Assembly (NCBI GenBank): GCA_028277325.1
Contig: JANQGL010000454.1
Location: 1-6,673 of the forward strand
Reading direction: 5' to 3'
Source of the DNA: Magnetospira sp.
Lineage (GTDB): Bacteria > Pseudomonadota > Alphaproteobacteria > Rhodospirillales > Magnetospiraceae
DNA: 6,673 nucleotides
Translations under genes and position numbers: made by a program
Notes under the pieces: model-generated
Told to the model about the DNA's origin: nothing
Databases searched by the model: none
The model's input: the letters and a program-made list of their open reading frames with translations, nothing else
Part shown: positions 1 through 6,096 of the stretch, piece by piece
How positions within the stretch are numbered: the stretch's first letter is position 1
Layout of the letters: each line of letters opens with the position of its first letter

Positions 1-167
1 AACAGGACCGTCAGGACCGACGGCTCGCCGAGCCATTGAAGTCCGGCCGGAAGGTCGACGACACCCAACGCCTGACAGACGCCGAGCAGTCCCGCCGTCG
101 CGTAAACACTGATGCCGCTTCCCCAGGCCGCGCCCAGGCCGAGAACCAGCGATTCGAAGCCGCTCAC
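1..167 (-). CDS. DUF4126-type membrane protein, N-terminal part (runs off the window)
   Basis: This is the first 55 codons of a minus-strand gene whose 3' end lies outside the window. The visible protein begins SGFESLVLGLGAAWGSGI, continues through a glycine/alanine/leucine-rich hydrophobic stretch (about residues 7-37), and reaches DLPAGLQWLGEPSVL. The order of hydrophobic helix, SG(I/L)-x-x-Y, a second hydrophobic run, then LP-x-G-x-x-WL-x-x-P resembles the start of DUF4126 proteins, small multi-pass inner-membrane proteins of unknown function. I chose the GTG at 167 because a GAGG lies 9 nt upstream of it. An in-frame GTG at 176 has no room for that site. The gene is divergent from hspQ across about 240 bp. 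The family call is from memory of the pattern, and only about a third of the protein is visible. Confidence 0.65.
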   Translation of the reverse strand, partial: MSGFESLVLGLGAAWGSGISVYATAGLLGVCQALGVVDLPAGLQWLGEPSVLTVL

Positions 168-234
168 ATCCGACACCCTCGATTGGCCACGCGCGCCGTC
201 GCGTTCCCGGGTCCAGAATCGATCCGGAGACGGC

Positions 235-244
235 CTTGCGCAAG
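235..244. repeat. Perfect 10-bp palindrome CTTGCGCAAG in the divergent intergenic region
   Basis: CTTGCGCAAG is its own reverse complement. It sits about 70 bp upstream of the leftward DUF4126-type start and about 170 bp upstream of hspQ. The symmetry is directly visible. A role as an operator for the leftward gene is only a guess from position. The rest of 168-411 holds no convincing gene. It also contains a GGATC-ggc-GATCC inverted repeat at 348-360 with no T-run after it, and no clear sigma-70 promoter. Confidence 0.3.
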
Positions 245-411
245 CGGATGAACGACGCAATTTTCCAGAATGACGGCGGGAGTGACTTTCCAATGATTTA
301 TGGTAGAAGGGAGAACGGGTTGTCGAGCTTTGGGGGCGCCACGCGGGGGATCGGCGATCCGGCGAAAAGATTGAGCGCGCGATGGCGAGATTGGGGTGGT
401 AGGCTCGGCCC

Positions 412-720
412 ATGTCCCGGGTCATGGCACAATTCAGCGTCGGACAGCTGGTGCGTCACCGGCTGTTCGGGTATCGCGGAGTGATCATCGATGTGGACCC
501 GCAGTTCATGGTCGCGGGGGGGCGGCCGTCCGGACGGCGGACGCCCGGCCAGCGTCCGTGGTACCATGTGCTGGTCCATGAGCAGGAGCACCAAACCTAC
601 GTGGCGGAACGCAACCTGGAACCGGACGACGAGGGCGGGCCGGTCGATCACCCGCGGGTGGCCGATCATTTCGCGTTCTTGGGGCGCGATGGATACGCCC
701 GCCGTCGCCAGGTTCACTGA
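412..720 (+). CDS. hspQ: Heat shock protein HspQ (YccV-like, hemimethylated-DNA-binding fold)
   Basis: The 102-residue product matches the HspQ/YccV family along its length: FSVGQLVRHRLFGYRGVI (residues 8-25), then DVDPQF, PWYHVLV, a YVAERNLEPDD segment, and the alphaproteobacterial tail PVDHPRVADHF. E. coli HspQ is 105 residues, so length agrees. In E. coli the protein binds hemimethylated oriC DNA, helps control DnaA, and acts as a specificity factor for Lon protease. It is cytoplasmic. The start could be ATG 412 or ATG 424. The second gives MAQF, closer to family N-termini, but only 412 has a plausible Shine-Dalgarno (GGTAGG ending at 403, 8 nt away), so I use 412. The linker between DPQF and PWYH (GGRPSGRRTPGQR) is arginine/glycine-rich, unlike the acidic linker of E. 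coli. The kinase gene follows after 27 bp. I could not find a convincing RpoH promoter. Confidence 0.9.
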   Translation: MSRVMAQFSVGQLVRHRLFGYRGVIIDVDPQFMVAGGRPSGRRTPGQRPWYHVLVHEQEHQTYVAERNLEPDDEGGPVDHPRVADHFAFLGRDGYARRRQVH

Positions 721-747
721 CGCCGGTTCGGTCGTCGAGGCGGGGCC

Positions 748-2988
748 ATGACCCGGACGCCTCGGACCGAGCGGCGATCGCTGTTTCTCATCGGCGGCCT
801 TTTCCTGGTCGCCCTCGGGGTGACCGTCGGCCTCGCCCTGTTCGTCACCCTGACCTATCGCGACGAAGCCCTGCAGGACATCGCCCGGGTGCACCAGCAG
901 GAACTGTCGAAGCGCCGGGGCTTGCTGAAGGAGCGCCTGGAGACCCTGGTCGAGCTGATCCGGCTGGCCGACGACCGGTCGCTCGTTCGGACCCGGAGCT
1001 TTCTCGTCCACGAGGTGCATCTGCTGGAAAGCCTGACCCGGCTGGCGGACGACGGGACCGCCGAGCCGGCCGCGGCGTTGGCCGGGCGGGTGCGCGGATT
1101 CCTGGCGCCCAATGAAACAACCACGCTGTTTCTGGTCGACGGGACCGGTGCCGTGATCCCGGTCCATGACGGGTCGGCCTGGGACGACCGGGTGGCCGAC
1201 GGGCTGGCCGGCAGCCCGGCGTTCCGCAACACCGCCGCCGACGCCGATGCGGCCGGCCGGTTCCTGGAGTTGCCGCTGCCCGGGGGGACGGTCGATTCTC
1301 CGCGCGCCCTGTTCCTGCAACTTCGGCGTCCGGAGGGGTTGGACCTGGTCCTCGGGGCCGCCGTTTCGGACCTGGATATCCGGGCGTTCACGCAGCGCGA
1401 GACTCTCGAACGCCTTGCCGGTATCACGTTCCAGAATCATCCCGACGACTACATGTGGGTCATCGGCATCCCGGACGGACTGGACCACGAGGGGTGGATG
1501 CTGCTCAACACCAATCCCGTGTTCGCAATCGAACGCCGGATAACGCGCGATTTCGTGGACGACCGGGGGCGGCGCTTCTACGCCCGGGTCCTCGACGACC
1601 TGAAAGCGCAGGGCGCGGCCTTTTCCCGGTACTGGTTCAACAAGCCGTCGACCGGCGAGCCGGCGCAAAAGCTGTCGTACTTTCGGCTCTACGAACCATG
1701 GTCGTGGATTGTCGGCAGCGGCATCTACATCGACGACCTGTCGGCGATCCAGGACCGGCGGCGATCCGAAGTGATGGCGACCGCACGCCGCAACATGGGG
1801 ATGGTGGCGGCCGGTTTCGTGATCCTGTTCGGCGTGTTTGCGCTGACCGTTCTCGTGGTCGCCAGGATCAACCGCCACGCCGCCGCCGAACGGGCGCGCC
1901 TGATCGAACACATCCTGGACACCCAGTCGGCGTTGCTGCTGGTGATCCGCGACGTCCACGTCGTGAACATGAACAAGCGTGCGCTGGACTTTTTCGGGTA
2001 CCCCAGCGTCGCCGCCTTCTCCCGGCTCCACGCCTGCGTGTGCGAGTTCTTCATGCCGGGAGACGGGCTGGTGCCGCCGACGCGGAGCCGCTGGCTCGAG
2101 GAGGTCTTTCGCAGTTCCAAGGACGGCCGGGTTCTGAAGGCCGTCATGCGGCACCGGTTGAGCAACGAGAGGCACGCGTTCCAGATCCGCGCGGCGCCGC
2201 TCGAGACCAGCCAGAGCGAGTTGGTGGTGAGCTTCACCGACATCACCGAGCAACAGCGGATCGAGGAGGAGCTCAAGGCGAGCCACCGGGCCCTGGCCGC
2301 CTCGAACCGGCAATTGACCCAGTTCGCCTATGCCATCTCGCACGACCTTCAGGAGCCGTTGCGCATGGTGATCTCCTACATGGATCTGCTGCGTCTTCGG
2401 CTCGGCGACAGGCTCGACGAAGGCACCGCCGAATTCCTGTCGTTCGCCGCGGACGGCGCGCAACGCATGCGGCGCATGATTCTCGACCTGCTCGACTACT
2501 CGCGCCTGTCGCGCCAGCAGCCGGACCTGGCCCCGGTGGCGCTGGCCGACGCGGTCGACCTCGCGATGGCCAATCTGCGGCTGACCATCGAGGAATCCGG
2601 CGCCCGTGTGGAGGTGTCGCCGTTGCCGCGCGTGGTCGGCGACATGAGCCAGCTTGTCCGCCTGTTCCAGAACCTGATCGGCAACGCCATCCGCTACCGG
2701 CATCCGGACCGCGTTCCGGAGGTAACGGTGAGCGCCGAAACGGAGAACGCGATCGTGGTCGTCGAGGTGGCCGACAACGGACTCGGCATCGCGCCCGAAA
2801 ACAGCGAGCGGGTTTTCGAGATTTTCCAGCGCCTTTCGTCGGATCATTCGGACGGGTCGGGGATCGGCCTCGCGCAGTGCCGGTTGATCGCCGAGGCGCA
2901 TGGCGGCCATATCTGGGTGGACTCGGAACCGGACGTCGGCAGCCGGTTCCGCTGTGTCTTCAAGGCGGTCCCGTCGACGGAGGGGTGA
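748..2988 (+). CDS. Membrane sensor histidine kinase: Cache, PAS, HisKA, HATPase_c
   Basis: This is a 746-residue inner-membrane sensor kinase. TM1 is about residues 12-35 and TM2 about 350-374, enclosing a periplasmic sensor of about 310 residues. The membrane-proximal part of the sensor is Cache-like: LNTNP (253-257), YWFNKP (295-300), K308-L-S-Y, and W320-I-V-G-S-G-I-Y. A cytoplasmic PAS domain spans about 388-505 and ends in TDITEQQRIEEEL, followed by a short coiled linker. The H box is SHDLQEPLR with phosphoacceptor His532. The N box is NLIGNAIRY (642-650), the G1 box DNGLGI (676-681), the F box FEIFQRL (690-696) and the G2 box GSGIGL (703-708), so the ATPase looks intact. The SHDLQEPLR H box is typical of phytochrome-related and orphan kinases that signal to small stand-alone receiver proteins. 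No response regulator is in the window. The ATG at 748 has GAGG 7 nt upstream. It is probably co-transcribed with hspQ given the 27-bp gap. The ligand is unknown; Cache domains commonly bind small organic acids or amino acids. Confidence 0.93.
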   Translation: MTRTPRTERRSLFLIGGLFLVALGVTVGLALFVTLTYRDEALQDIARVHQQELSKRRGLLKERLETLVELIRLADDRSLVRTRSFLVHEVHLLESLTRLADDGTAEPAAALAGRVRGFLAPNETTTLFLVDGTGAVIPVHDGSAWDDRVADGLAGSPAFRNTAADADAAGRFLELPLPGGTVDSPRALFLQLRRPEGLDLVLGAAVSDLDIRAFTQRETLERLAGITFQNHPDDYMWVIGIPDGLDHEGWMLLNTNPVFAIERRITRDFVDDRGRRFYARVLDDLKAQGAAFSRYWFNKPSTGEPAQKLSYFRLYEPWSWIVGSGIYIDDLSAIQDRRRSEVMATARRNMGMVAAGFVILFGVFALTVLVVARINRHAAAERARLIEHILDTQSALLLVIRDVHVVNMNKRALDFFGYPSVAAFSRLHACVCEFFMPGDGLVPPTRSRWLEEVFRSSKDGRVLKAVMRHRLSNERHAFQIRAAPLETSQSELVVSFTDITEQQRIEEELKASHRALAASNRQLTQFAYAISHDLQEPLRMVISYMDLLRLRLGDRLDEGTAEFLSFAADGAQRMRRMILDLLDYSRLSRQQPDLAPVALADAVDLAMANLRLTIEESGARVEVSPLPRVVGDMSQLVRLFQNLIGNAIRYRHPDRVPEVTVSAETENAIVVVEVADNGLGIAPENSERVFEIFQRLSSDHSDGSGIGLAQCRLIAEAHGGHIWVDSEPDVGSRFRCVFKAVPSTEG

Positions 2989-3001
2989 CGCGGCGTCTTT
3001 T
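2987..3001 (+). terminator. Weak terminator-like hairpin overlapping the kinase stop codon
   Basis: GACG (2987-2990) and CGTC (2994-2997) can pair across a CGG loop and are followed directly by TTTT (2998-3001). The stem is only 4 bp and begins inside the stop codon, so it would be weak at best. It is the only T-run hairpin between the kinase and pyrE. Confidence 0.2.
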
Positions 3002-3044
3002 CCCGACGAAGGGATACCGGAGTCCCGCGAAGTGCGCTAACGTG

Positions 3045-3221
3045 ATGGGTTCGAAGTTCGCGGCATTATTCGGGGTCGACTCCGTGGCGAACGTCGACTC
3101 CGAAACCACACGAGACTCAAAAGTCTACCTGGTGTCCTCATCGGATCCGAAGTTCGAAAGCGCCCGCCCCATAATGCAGCGCGCTCCGGATTCGGGACAC
3201 TGGAACGTGACGCTTGCATGA
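3045..3221 (+). CDS. Candidate small ORF (58 codons) in the pyrE leader
   Basis: An ATG at 3045 opens a 58-codon frame ending at TGA 3219-3221, which touches the pyrE ribosome binding site and lies 13 nt before the pyrE ATG. The product starts MGSKFAALFGVDSVANVD and ends GHWNVTLA. It is rich in Ser, Asp, Val and Lys, with no signal peptide or domain I recognise. My hand count of G+C by codon position is roughly 56, 49 and 70 percent for positions 1, 2 and 3. That is the order expected of coding DNA in a GC-rich genome, but position 3 is well below the neighbouring genes and several rare codons occur (TTA, ATA, AAA, TCA). There is no strong Shine-Dalgarno; a GAAG lies 12 nt upstream. It could be a leader peptide, a decayed gene or chance. 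The 18-bp repeat at 3075-3102 falls in frame and repeats VDS. Confidence 0.22.
   Translation: MGSKFAALFGVDSVANVDSETTRDSKVYLVSSSDPKFESARPIMQRAPDSGHWNVTLA
3075..3102. repeat. Direct repeat GTCGACTCCG, two copies, 18-bp period
   Basis: GTCGACTCCG occurs at 3075-3084 and again at 3093-3102, separated by TGGCGAAC. Each copy contains the palindrome GTCGAC. The first is flanked so that GGGGTCGACTCC is a palindrome with one mismatched pair. The copies are clear in the sequence. Whether they bind a regulator of pyrE or are incidental is unknown. A period of 18 bp is a little under two helical turns. Confidence 0.5.
3113..3126 (+). other. Small perfect hairpin in the pyrE leader (AGACT-CAAA-AGTCT)
   Basis: AGACT at 3113-3117 is complementary to AGTCT at 3122-3126 across a CAAA tetraloop. 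ACAC (3108-3111) and GTGT (3132-3135) could add an outer helix. About 15 bp further on, TCGGATCCGA (3141-3150) is a perfect palindrome. No T-run follows, so this is not an intrinsic terminator. Function is unassigned. Confidence 0.25.
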
Positions 3222-3227
3222 AGGGGA
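3220..3227 (+). promoter_or_regulatory. pyrE ribosome binding site, GAAGGGGA
   Basis: GAAGGGGA sits 7 nt upstream of ATG 3235 and decides the start in its favour over an in-frame TTG at 3214, which would place this motif inside the coding region. The stop codon of the candidate small ORF (3219-3221) overlaps its first bases. Confidence 0.75.
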
Positions 3228-3234
3228 TCCGCCG

Positions 3235-3930
3235 ATGCTGCATGTGGACCGTTCGCCGAGCCAGAAGGAAACCGGCGCCCTGGTGGCGCGCATCCTGCTC
3301 GAAATCGCCGCCGTCAACTTCCGTCCGGCCGATCCGTACCGGCTGACCGCCGGCTGGGCGTCCCCGGTCTACATCGACTGCCGCAAGATCATTTCCTACC
3401 CGCGCGCCCGGCGGCGCATCACCGGCCTCGCGGTCGATCTCATCGAGCGCTCGGTCGGGCATGCCGCGATCGACGCGGTGGCGGGCGGCGAGACGGCGGG
3501 CATTCCCTATGCCGCCTGGATCGCCGACGGCATGGGCCTGCCCATGCAGTACGTGCGCAAGGCGCCCAAGGGGTTCGGCCGCGACGCCCAGATCGAGGGC
3601 GACCTCAGGCATGGACAGCGCGTCCTGCTGGTCGAGGACCTGGCCACCGACGGCGGCAGCAAGATCAATTTCGTCAACGCCCTGCGGGCGGCCGGCGCGG
3701 AGGTCAACCACGCCTTCGTGGTGTTCTTCTACGGAGTGTTCCCGGGCGCCCTACAGGCGCTGGAGAATGTCGGGGTGGACCTGCACCACCTGGCCAACTG
3801 GTGGGACGTGCTGCACGTGGCGGAAGAAGACGGGCATTTCGGCCCGGAGGTGATCGGCGCCGTGAAGACGTTCCTGGAGGACCCGATCGCCTGGTCGGAG
3901 GCGCACGGCGGGCGCGGAGCCGAAGCGTGA
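3235..3930 (+). CDS. pyrE: Orotate phosphoribosyltransferase
   Basis: The 231-residue product is a cytoplasmic type I phosphoribosyltransferase that joins orotate to PRPP to give orotidine 5'-monophosphate and pyrophosphate, the fifth step of de novo UMP synthesis. The PRPP-binding signature VLLVEDLATDGGS is at residues 130-142, with acidic pair E134-D135. The upstream segment GGETAGIPYA and the catalytic loop region YVRKAPKGFGRDAQIEG (Arg, Lys and Lys for PRPP) are present. The tail, with WWDVL and DPIAWSEAHGG, is the form seen in alphaproteobacterial PyrE, slightly longer than the 213-residue E. coli enzyme. I take ATG 3235 because of the GAAGGGGA before it. No other pyr gene is visible. 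The stop codon overlaps the start of the downstream binding-protein gene by 4 nt, so the two are probably translated from one mRNA. The 5' leader contains repeats and a possible small ORF that might be regulatory. Confidence 0.95.
   Translation: MLHVDRSPSQKETGALVARILLEIAAVNFRPADPYRLTAGWASPVYIDCRKIISYPRARRRITGLAVDLIERSVGHAAIDAVAGGETAGIPYAAWIADGMGLPMQYVRKAPKGFGRDAQIEGDLRHGQRVLLVEDLATDGGSKINFVNALRAAGAEVNHAFVVFFYGVFPGALQALENVGVDLHHLANWWDVLHVAEEDGHFGPEVIGAVKTFLEDPIAWSEAHGGRGAEA
3916..3919 (+). promoter_or_regulatory. Ribosome binding site for the binding-protein gene, inside pyrE
   Basis: GGAG within the last codons of pyrE lies 7 nt upstream of GTG 3927. It supports this GTG as the start even though the same frame is open further upstream within pyrE, and it indicates translational coupling. 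Confidence 0.6.
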
Positions 3931-5606
3931 CCGGGGCGCGCCGCGTTGCTTGCGTCGCCGCGCTCCTCGCCGGGCTGCTGGGCGGCGGGGCGCTCCGCGC
4001 GGCGCCGCCGGACGGCCTGACCATCGGCATCGCCCAGTTTCCGACCACCTTCCATCCCAGTTTCGACGCCGCGATGGCCAAGAGCTACATCCTGGCCATG
4101 ACCCGGCGGCCGTTCACCGCCTTCGATCCGGACTGGACCCTGGTCTGTTTCCTCTGCGTGTCCCTGCCGACCCTGGACAACGGCGGCGCGGTCCGCGAGA
4201 CCACCCCGGACGGGAGGCCGGGGATCGCCGTCACCTATCGCATCCATCCGGACGCGACCTGGGGCGACGGGGTGCCGGTGACGGCCGAGGACGTGCGGTT
4301 CACCTGGGAAGTCGGCCGGCATCCGAAAGGCGGCGTCGACAACATGGAGCTCTACCGGACCATCCTCGCGATCGACGTCCTCGACTCGAAGACGGTGACG
4401 TTCCATTTCGATCGCGTCACCTTCGACTACAACGCGATCAACGACTTCCGGCTGCTGCCGGCGCACCTGGAACGGGCGGTGTTCGAAGCCGATCCGGCGG
4501 CCTATCGCAAGGCGACGACGTTCGACACCGACACCACCCACCCGGGACTCTATTTCGGGCCCTATCGGATCGCCGAGGTGGTGCCGGGACAGCACGTGGT
4601 GCTGGTGCCCAACCCCACCTGGTACGGCGACCCGCCGGCCTTCACGCGCCTCGTGGTGCGGGTGATCGCCAACACCGCGGCCCTGGAGGCCAACCTGCTG
4701 TCGGGGGCGATCGACATGATCGCCGGCGAGTTGGGGCTGTCGCTCGATCAGGCGCTGGCCTTCGAGGCGCGGCACGGCGACCGGTTCCGGTTCGTGTACC
4801 GCCCCGGCCTGGTCTACGAGCACGTGGACCTCAATCTCGACAACCCGATCCTGGCCGACCGCCGGGTGCGCCGCGCCCTGTTGCTGGCGCTCGACCGGGC
4901 GGCGATCAGCCAGCGCCTGTTCGACGGCCGGCAGCCGGTGGCGGCGACCAGCGTCAGTCCGTTGGATCACGTGCGCCTGGAGTCCCTGCCGCCGGCCCCG
5001 CACGACCCGGAGGCGGCGGCCGAACTGCTGGACGCCGCCGGCTGGCGGACGGGTCCGGACGGCCTGCGCCGCGACGCCGGGGGCGCGCCGCTGCGCCTGG
5101 AGATCATGACCACGGCCGGCAACCGGACCCGGGAACTGGTGCAGCAGGTGCTGCAGGCGCAATGGAAGGCGGCCGGGATCGACGTGACGATCCGCAACCA
5201 GCCGGCCCGGGTGCTGTTCGGCGAGACCCTGACCCACCGGCGGTTTCCGGGGATGGTGATGTATGCCTGGATCTCGTCGCCGGAGAACGTGCCGCGCTCG
5301 ACCCTGCATTCGGACAGCATCCCCAGCCAGGCCAACAACTGGGCCGGCCAGAACTACACCGGCTACGCCGACCCGGAGATGGACGACCTGGTCGAGCGGA
5401 TCGAGGTCGAACTGGACGTCACGCGGCGCACCGGGATGTGGCACCGGCTGCAGGAGATCTACGCCCGCGATCTGCCGGTGCTGCCGCTCTATTTTCGGGC
5501 CGAGGCGCACGTGCTGCCGAGCTGGCTGTCCGGGGTGACGCCGACCGGCCACATGGGGCCGACCACCCTGTGGGTGGAGACCTGGCGGGCGGTCGAGGCG
5601 CCCTGA
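3927..5606 (+). CDS. ABC transporter substrate-binding protein, family 5 (peptide/nickel type)
   Basis: The GTG start overlaps the pyrE stop by 4 nt (GTGA), giving a 559-residue precursor. Residues 1 to about 25 form a Sec signal peptide: RR at 5-6, a hydrophobic ACVAALLAGLLGG core, and a probable cut near the LRAAP segment. The mature protein is therefore periplasmic. Family 5 marks are VTAEDVRFTW (118-127), YFGPYRIAEV, the N-P-x-W-Y-G segment, LDNPILADRRVRRALLLALDR beginning near residue 304, and DPEAAAELLDAAGW. The length is usual for DppA/OppA-like proteins, which deliver oligopeptides, opines, metal complexes or other solutes to an inner-membrane ABC transporter. The substrate cannot be read from sequence. 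A CxxC (C74, C77) lies in the N-terminal lobe. No permease or ATPase genes are in the window, so it is an orphan here. The next gene is a lipoprotein, not a transporter component. There is a possible weak terminator just after the stop. Confidence 0.9.
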   Translation: MTGARRVACVAALLAGLLGGGALRAAPPDGLTIGIAQFPTTFHPSFDAAMAKSYILAMTRRPFTAFDPDWTLVCFLCVSLPTLDNGGAVRETTPDGRPGIAVTYRIHPDATWGDGVPVTAEDVRFTWEVGRHPKGGVDNMELYRTILAIDVLDSKTVTFHFDRVTFDYNAINDFRLLPAHLERAVFEADPAAYRKATTFDTDTTHPGLYFGPYRIAEVVPGQHVVLVPNPTWYGDPPAFTRLVVRVIANTAALEANLLSGAIDMIAGELGLSLDQALAFEARHGDRFRFVYRPGLVYEHVDLNLDNPILADRRVRRALLLALDRAAISQRLFDGRQPVAATSVSPLDHVRLESLPPAPHDPEAAAELLDAAGWRTGPDGLRRDAGGAPLRLEIMTTAGNRTRELVQQVLQAQWKAAGIDVTIRNQPARVLFGETLTHRRFPGMVMYAWISSPENVPRSTLHSDSIPSQANNWAGQNYTGYADPEMDDLVERIEVELDVTRRTGMWHRLQEIYARDLPVLPLYFRAEAHVLPSWLSGVTPTGHMGPTTLWVETWRAVEAP

Positions 5607-5607
5607 C

Positions 5608-5626
5608 CGGCGTTGGCCCGCCGTTT
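5608..5626 (+). terminator. Possible weak intrinsic terminator after the binding-protein gene
   Basis: CGGCG (5608-5612) pairs with CGCCG (5619-5623) across a 6-nt loop, followed by TTT. The stem is 5 bp, all G-C, and starts 2 nt after the stop codon. The short T-run makes it uncertain. If inactive, the lipoprotein gene 56 bp downstream may be read through from pyrE. Confidence 0.3.
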
Positions 5627-5662
5627 GCTTCGCCGTGTCCGGACAACAGGGAGATCCGGACC

Positions 5663-5992
5663 ATGACCCGGCGGCACTTCGTTCCCGCGCTGGTTCTGCT
5701 TTCGGCGCTCGGCGGCTGCGGCTATGTCGACGGCTACGAGGCCGGGGTTTACGACTACGAACCCATCTATTGCTATCGGACCCTTGCCGAGACGGTCTGT
5801 CACCGCGAGCCGGTTCACCGCGATTCCCGGCGGATGGTGAACTATTACGGGGCGCACCCCAGTCGCTACGACGCGCCGGCGGAGGAGGCGGTTGCGGAGC
5901 CGCAGCCGCCGGCTCCGGTCGACCGCTACGTGATCGCCCCGGAGCCGTTGCCGGAGGGCGGCACCCTGGTGCGGACCGGCCGGGACGACTAA
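5663..5992 (+). CDS. Small predicted lipoprotein of unknown function
   Basis: The 109-residue precursor has a basic start (MTRRH), a hydrophobic core (VPALVLLSA) and lipobox L16-G-G-C19, so it should be processed to about 91 residues and lipidated on Cys19. The next residues are Gly-Tyr, not Asp, which favours outer-membrane sorting under the +2 rule known from E. coli. The mature part is tyrosine-rich and has two further cysteines in an IYCYRTLAETVCHREP segment (C37, C46), followed by a VNYYGAHPSRY patch. The last third is proline/glutamate-rich and probably disordered. The C-Y-R-T-L segment followed by a second Cys resembles small uncharacterised alphaproteobacterial lipoproteins I recall, but I cannot name a family. 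AGGGAG at 5648-5653 lies 9 nt before the ATG. It follows the binding-protein gene by 56 bp and is closed by the hairpin at 6016-6054. Confidence 0.82.
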   Translation: MTRRHFVPALVLLSALGGCGYVDGYEAGVYDYEPIYCYRTLAETVCHREPVHRDSRRMVNYYGAHPSRYDAPAEEAVAEPQPPAPVDRYVIAPEPLPEGGTLVRTGRDD

Positions 5993-6015
5993 CCGCGTGA
6001 ATCCGCTGTAGGGTC

Positions 6016-6054
6016 GCGCGGACGATCCGGCAGATCCTGCCGGGTCGGCGCTTT
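6016..6054 (+). terminator. Intrinsic terminator-like hairpin after the lipoprotein gene
   Basis: An 11-bp stem (6023-6033 with 6037-6047, one G-U pair) closes on an ATC loop, with CCGGCAG facing CTGCCGG at its core. After a 3-nt bulge, GCGC (6016-6019) can pair with GCGC (6048-6051), and TTT follows at 6052-6054. It starts 24 bp after the lipoprotein stop. The stem is the strongest in the window, but the T-run is short. It would separate the lipoprotein from the Sel1 gene. Confidence 0.55.
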
Positions 6055-6096
6055 CCGGGACTCGGCACGAAAGTTCCATCTACACGCGAACGGGCG

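Noticed and set aside
235..270. Possible RpoH heat-shock promoter for hspQ beginning CTTGCG
   Set aside because: The -35-like CTTG has no matching C-T/C-TAT -10 at the right spacing, and the start would be about 140 bp upstream of the gene. The CTTG is better seen as half of the palindrome.
298..2910. Antisense open frame of 870 codons opposite hspQ and the kinase
   Set aside because: Its codons are in register with the kinase codons, so antisense stops require sense TTA, CTA or TCA, which are rare in this GC-rich gene. The product is rich in Arg, His, Pro and Gln with no recognisable domain, while the sense strand encodes a complete kinase.
1455..3044. Plus-strand frame open across the second half of the kinase into the intergenic region
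   Set aside because: Inside the kinase it is an out-of-frame shadow. Only the short part from ATG 3045 is kept, as a low-confidence candidate.
3050..3060. GGTTCGAA-like sequence as a tRNA T-arm or attachment-site remnant
   Set aside because: No acceptor stem, anticodon arm or CCA-side pairing is found around it, and there are no integrase or phage genes nearby.
3171..3176. ATAATG as a -10 element for pyrE
   Set aside because: No -35-like hexamer is present 16-18 bp upstream, and it is surrounded by GC-rich sequence. A chance AT run is as likely.
3950..5662. Long plus-strand open frame overlapping the binding-protein gene, ahead of the lipoprotein start
   Set aside because: This is an out-of-frame reading of the binding-protein gene that happens to be open into the lipoprotein frame. 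The product is Arg/Pro/Gly-rich and the lipoprotein has its own ribosome binding site and signal peptide at 5663, so it is not a fusion.
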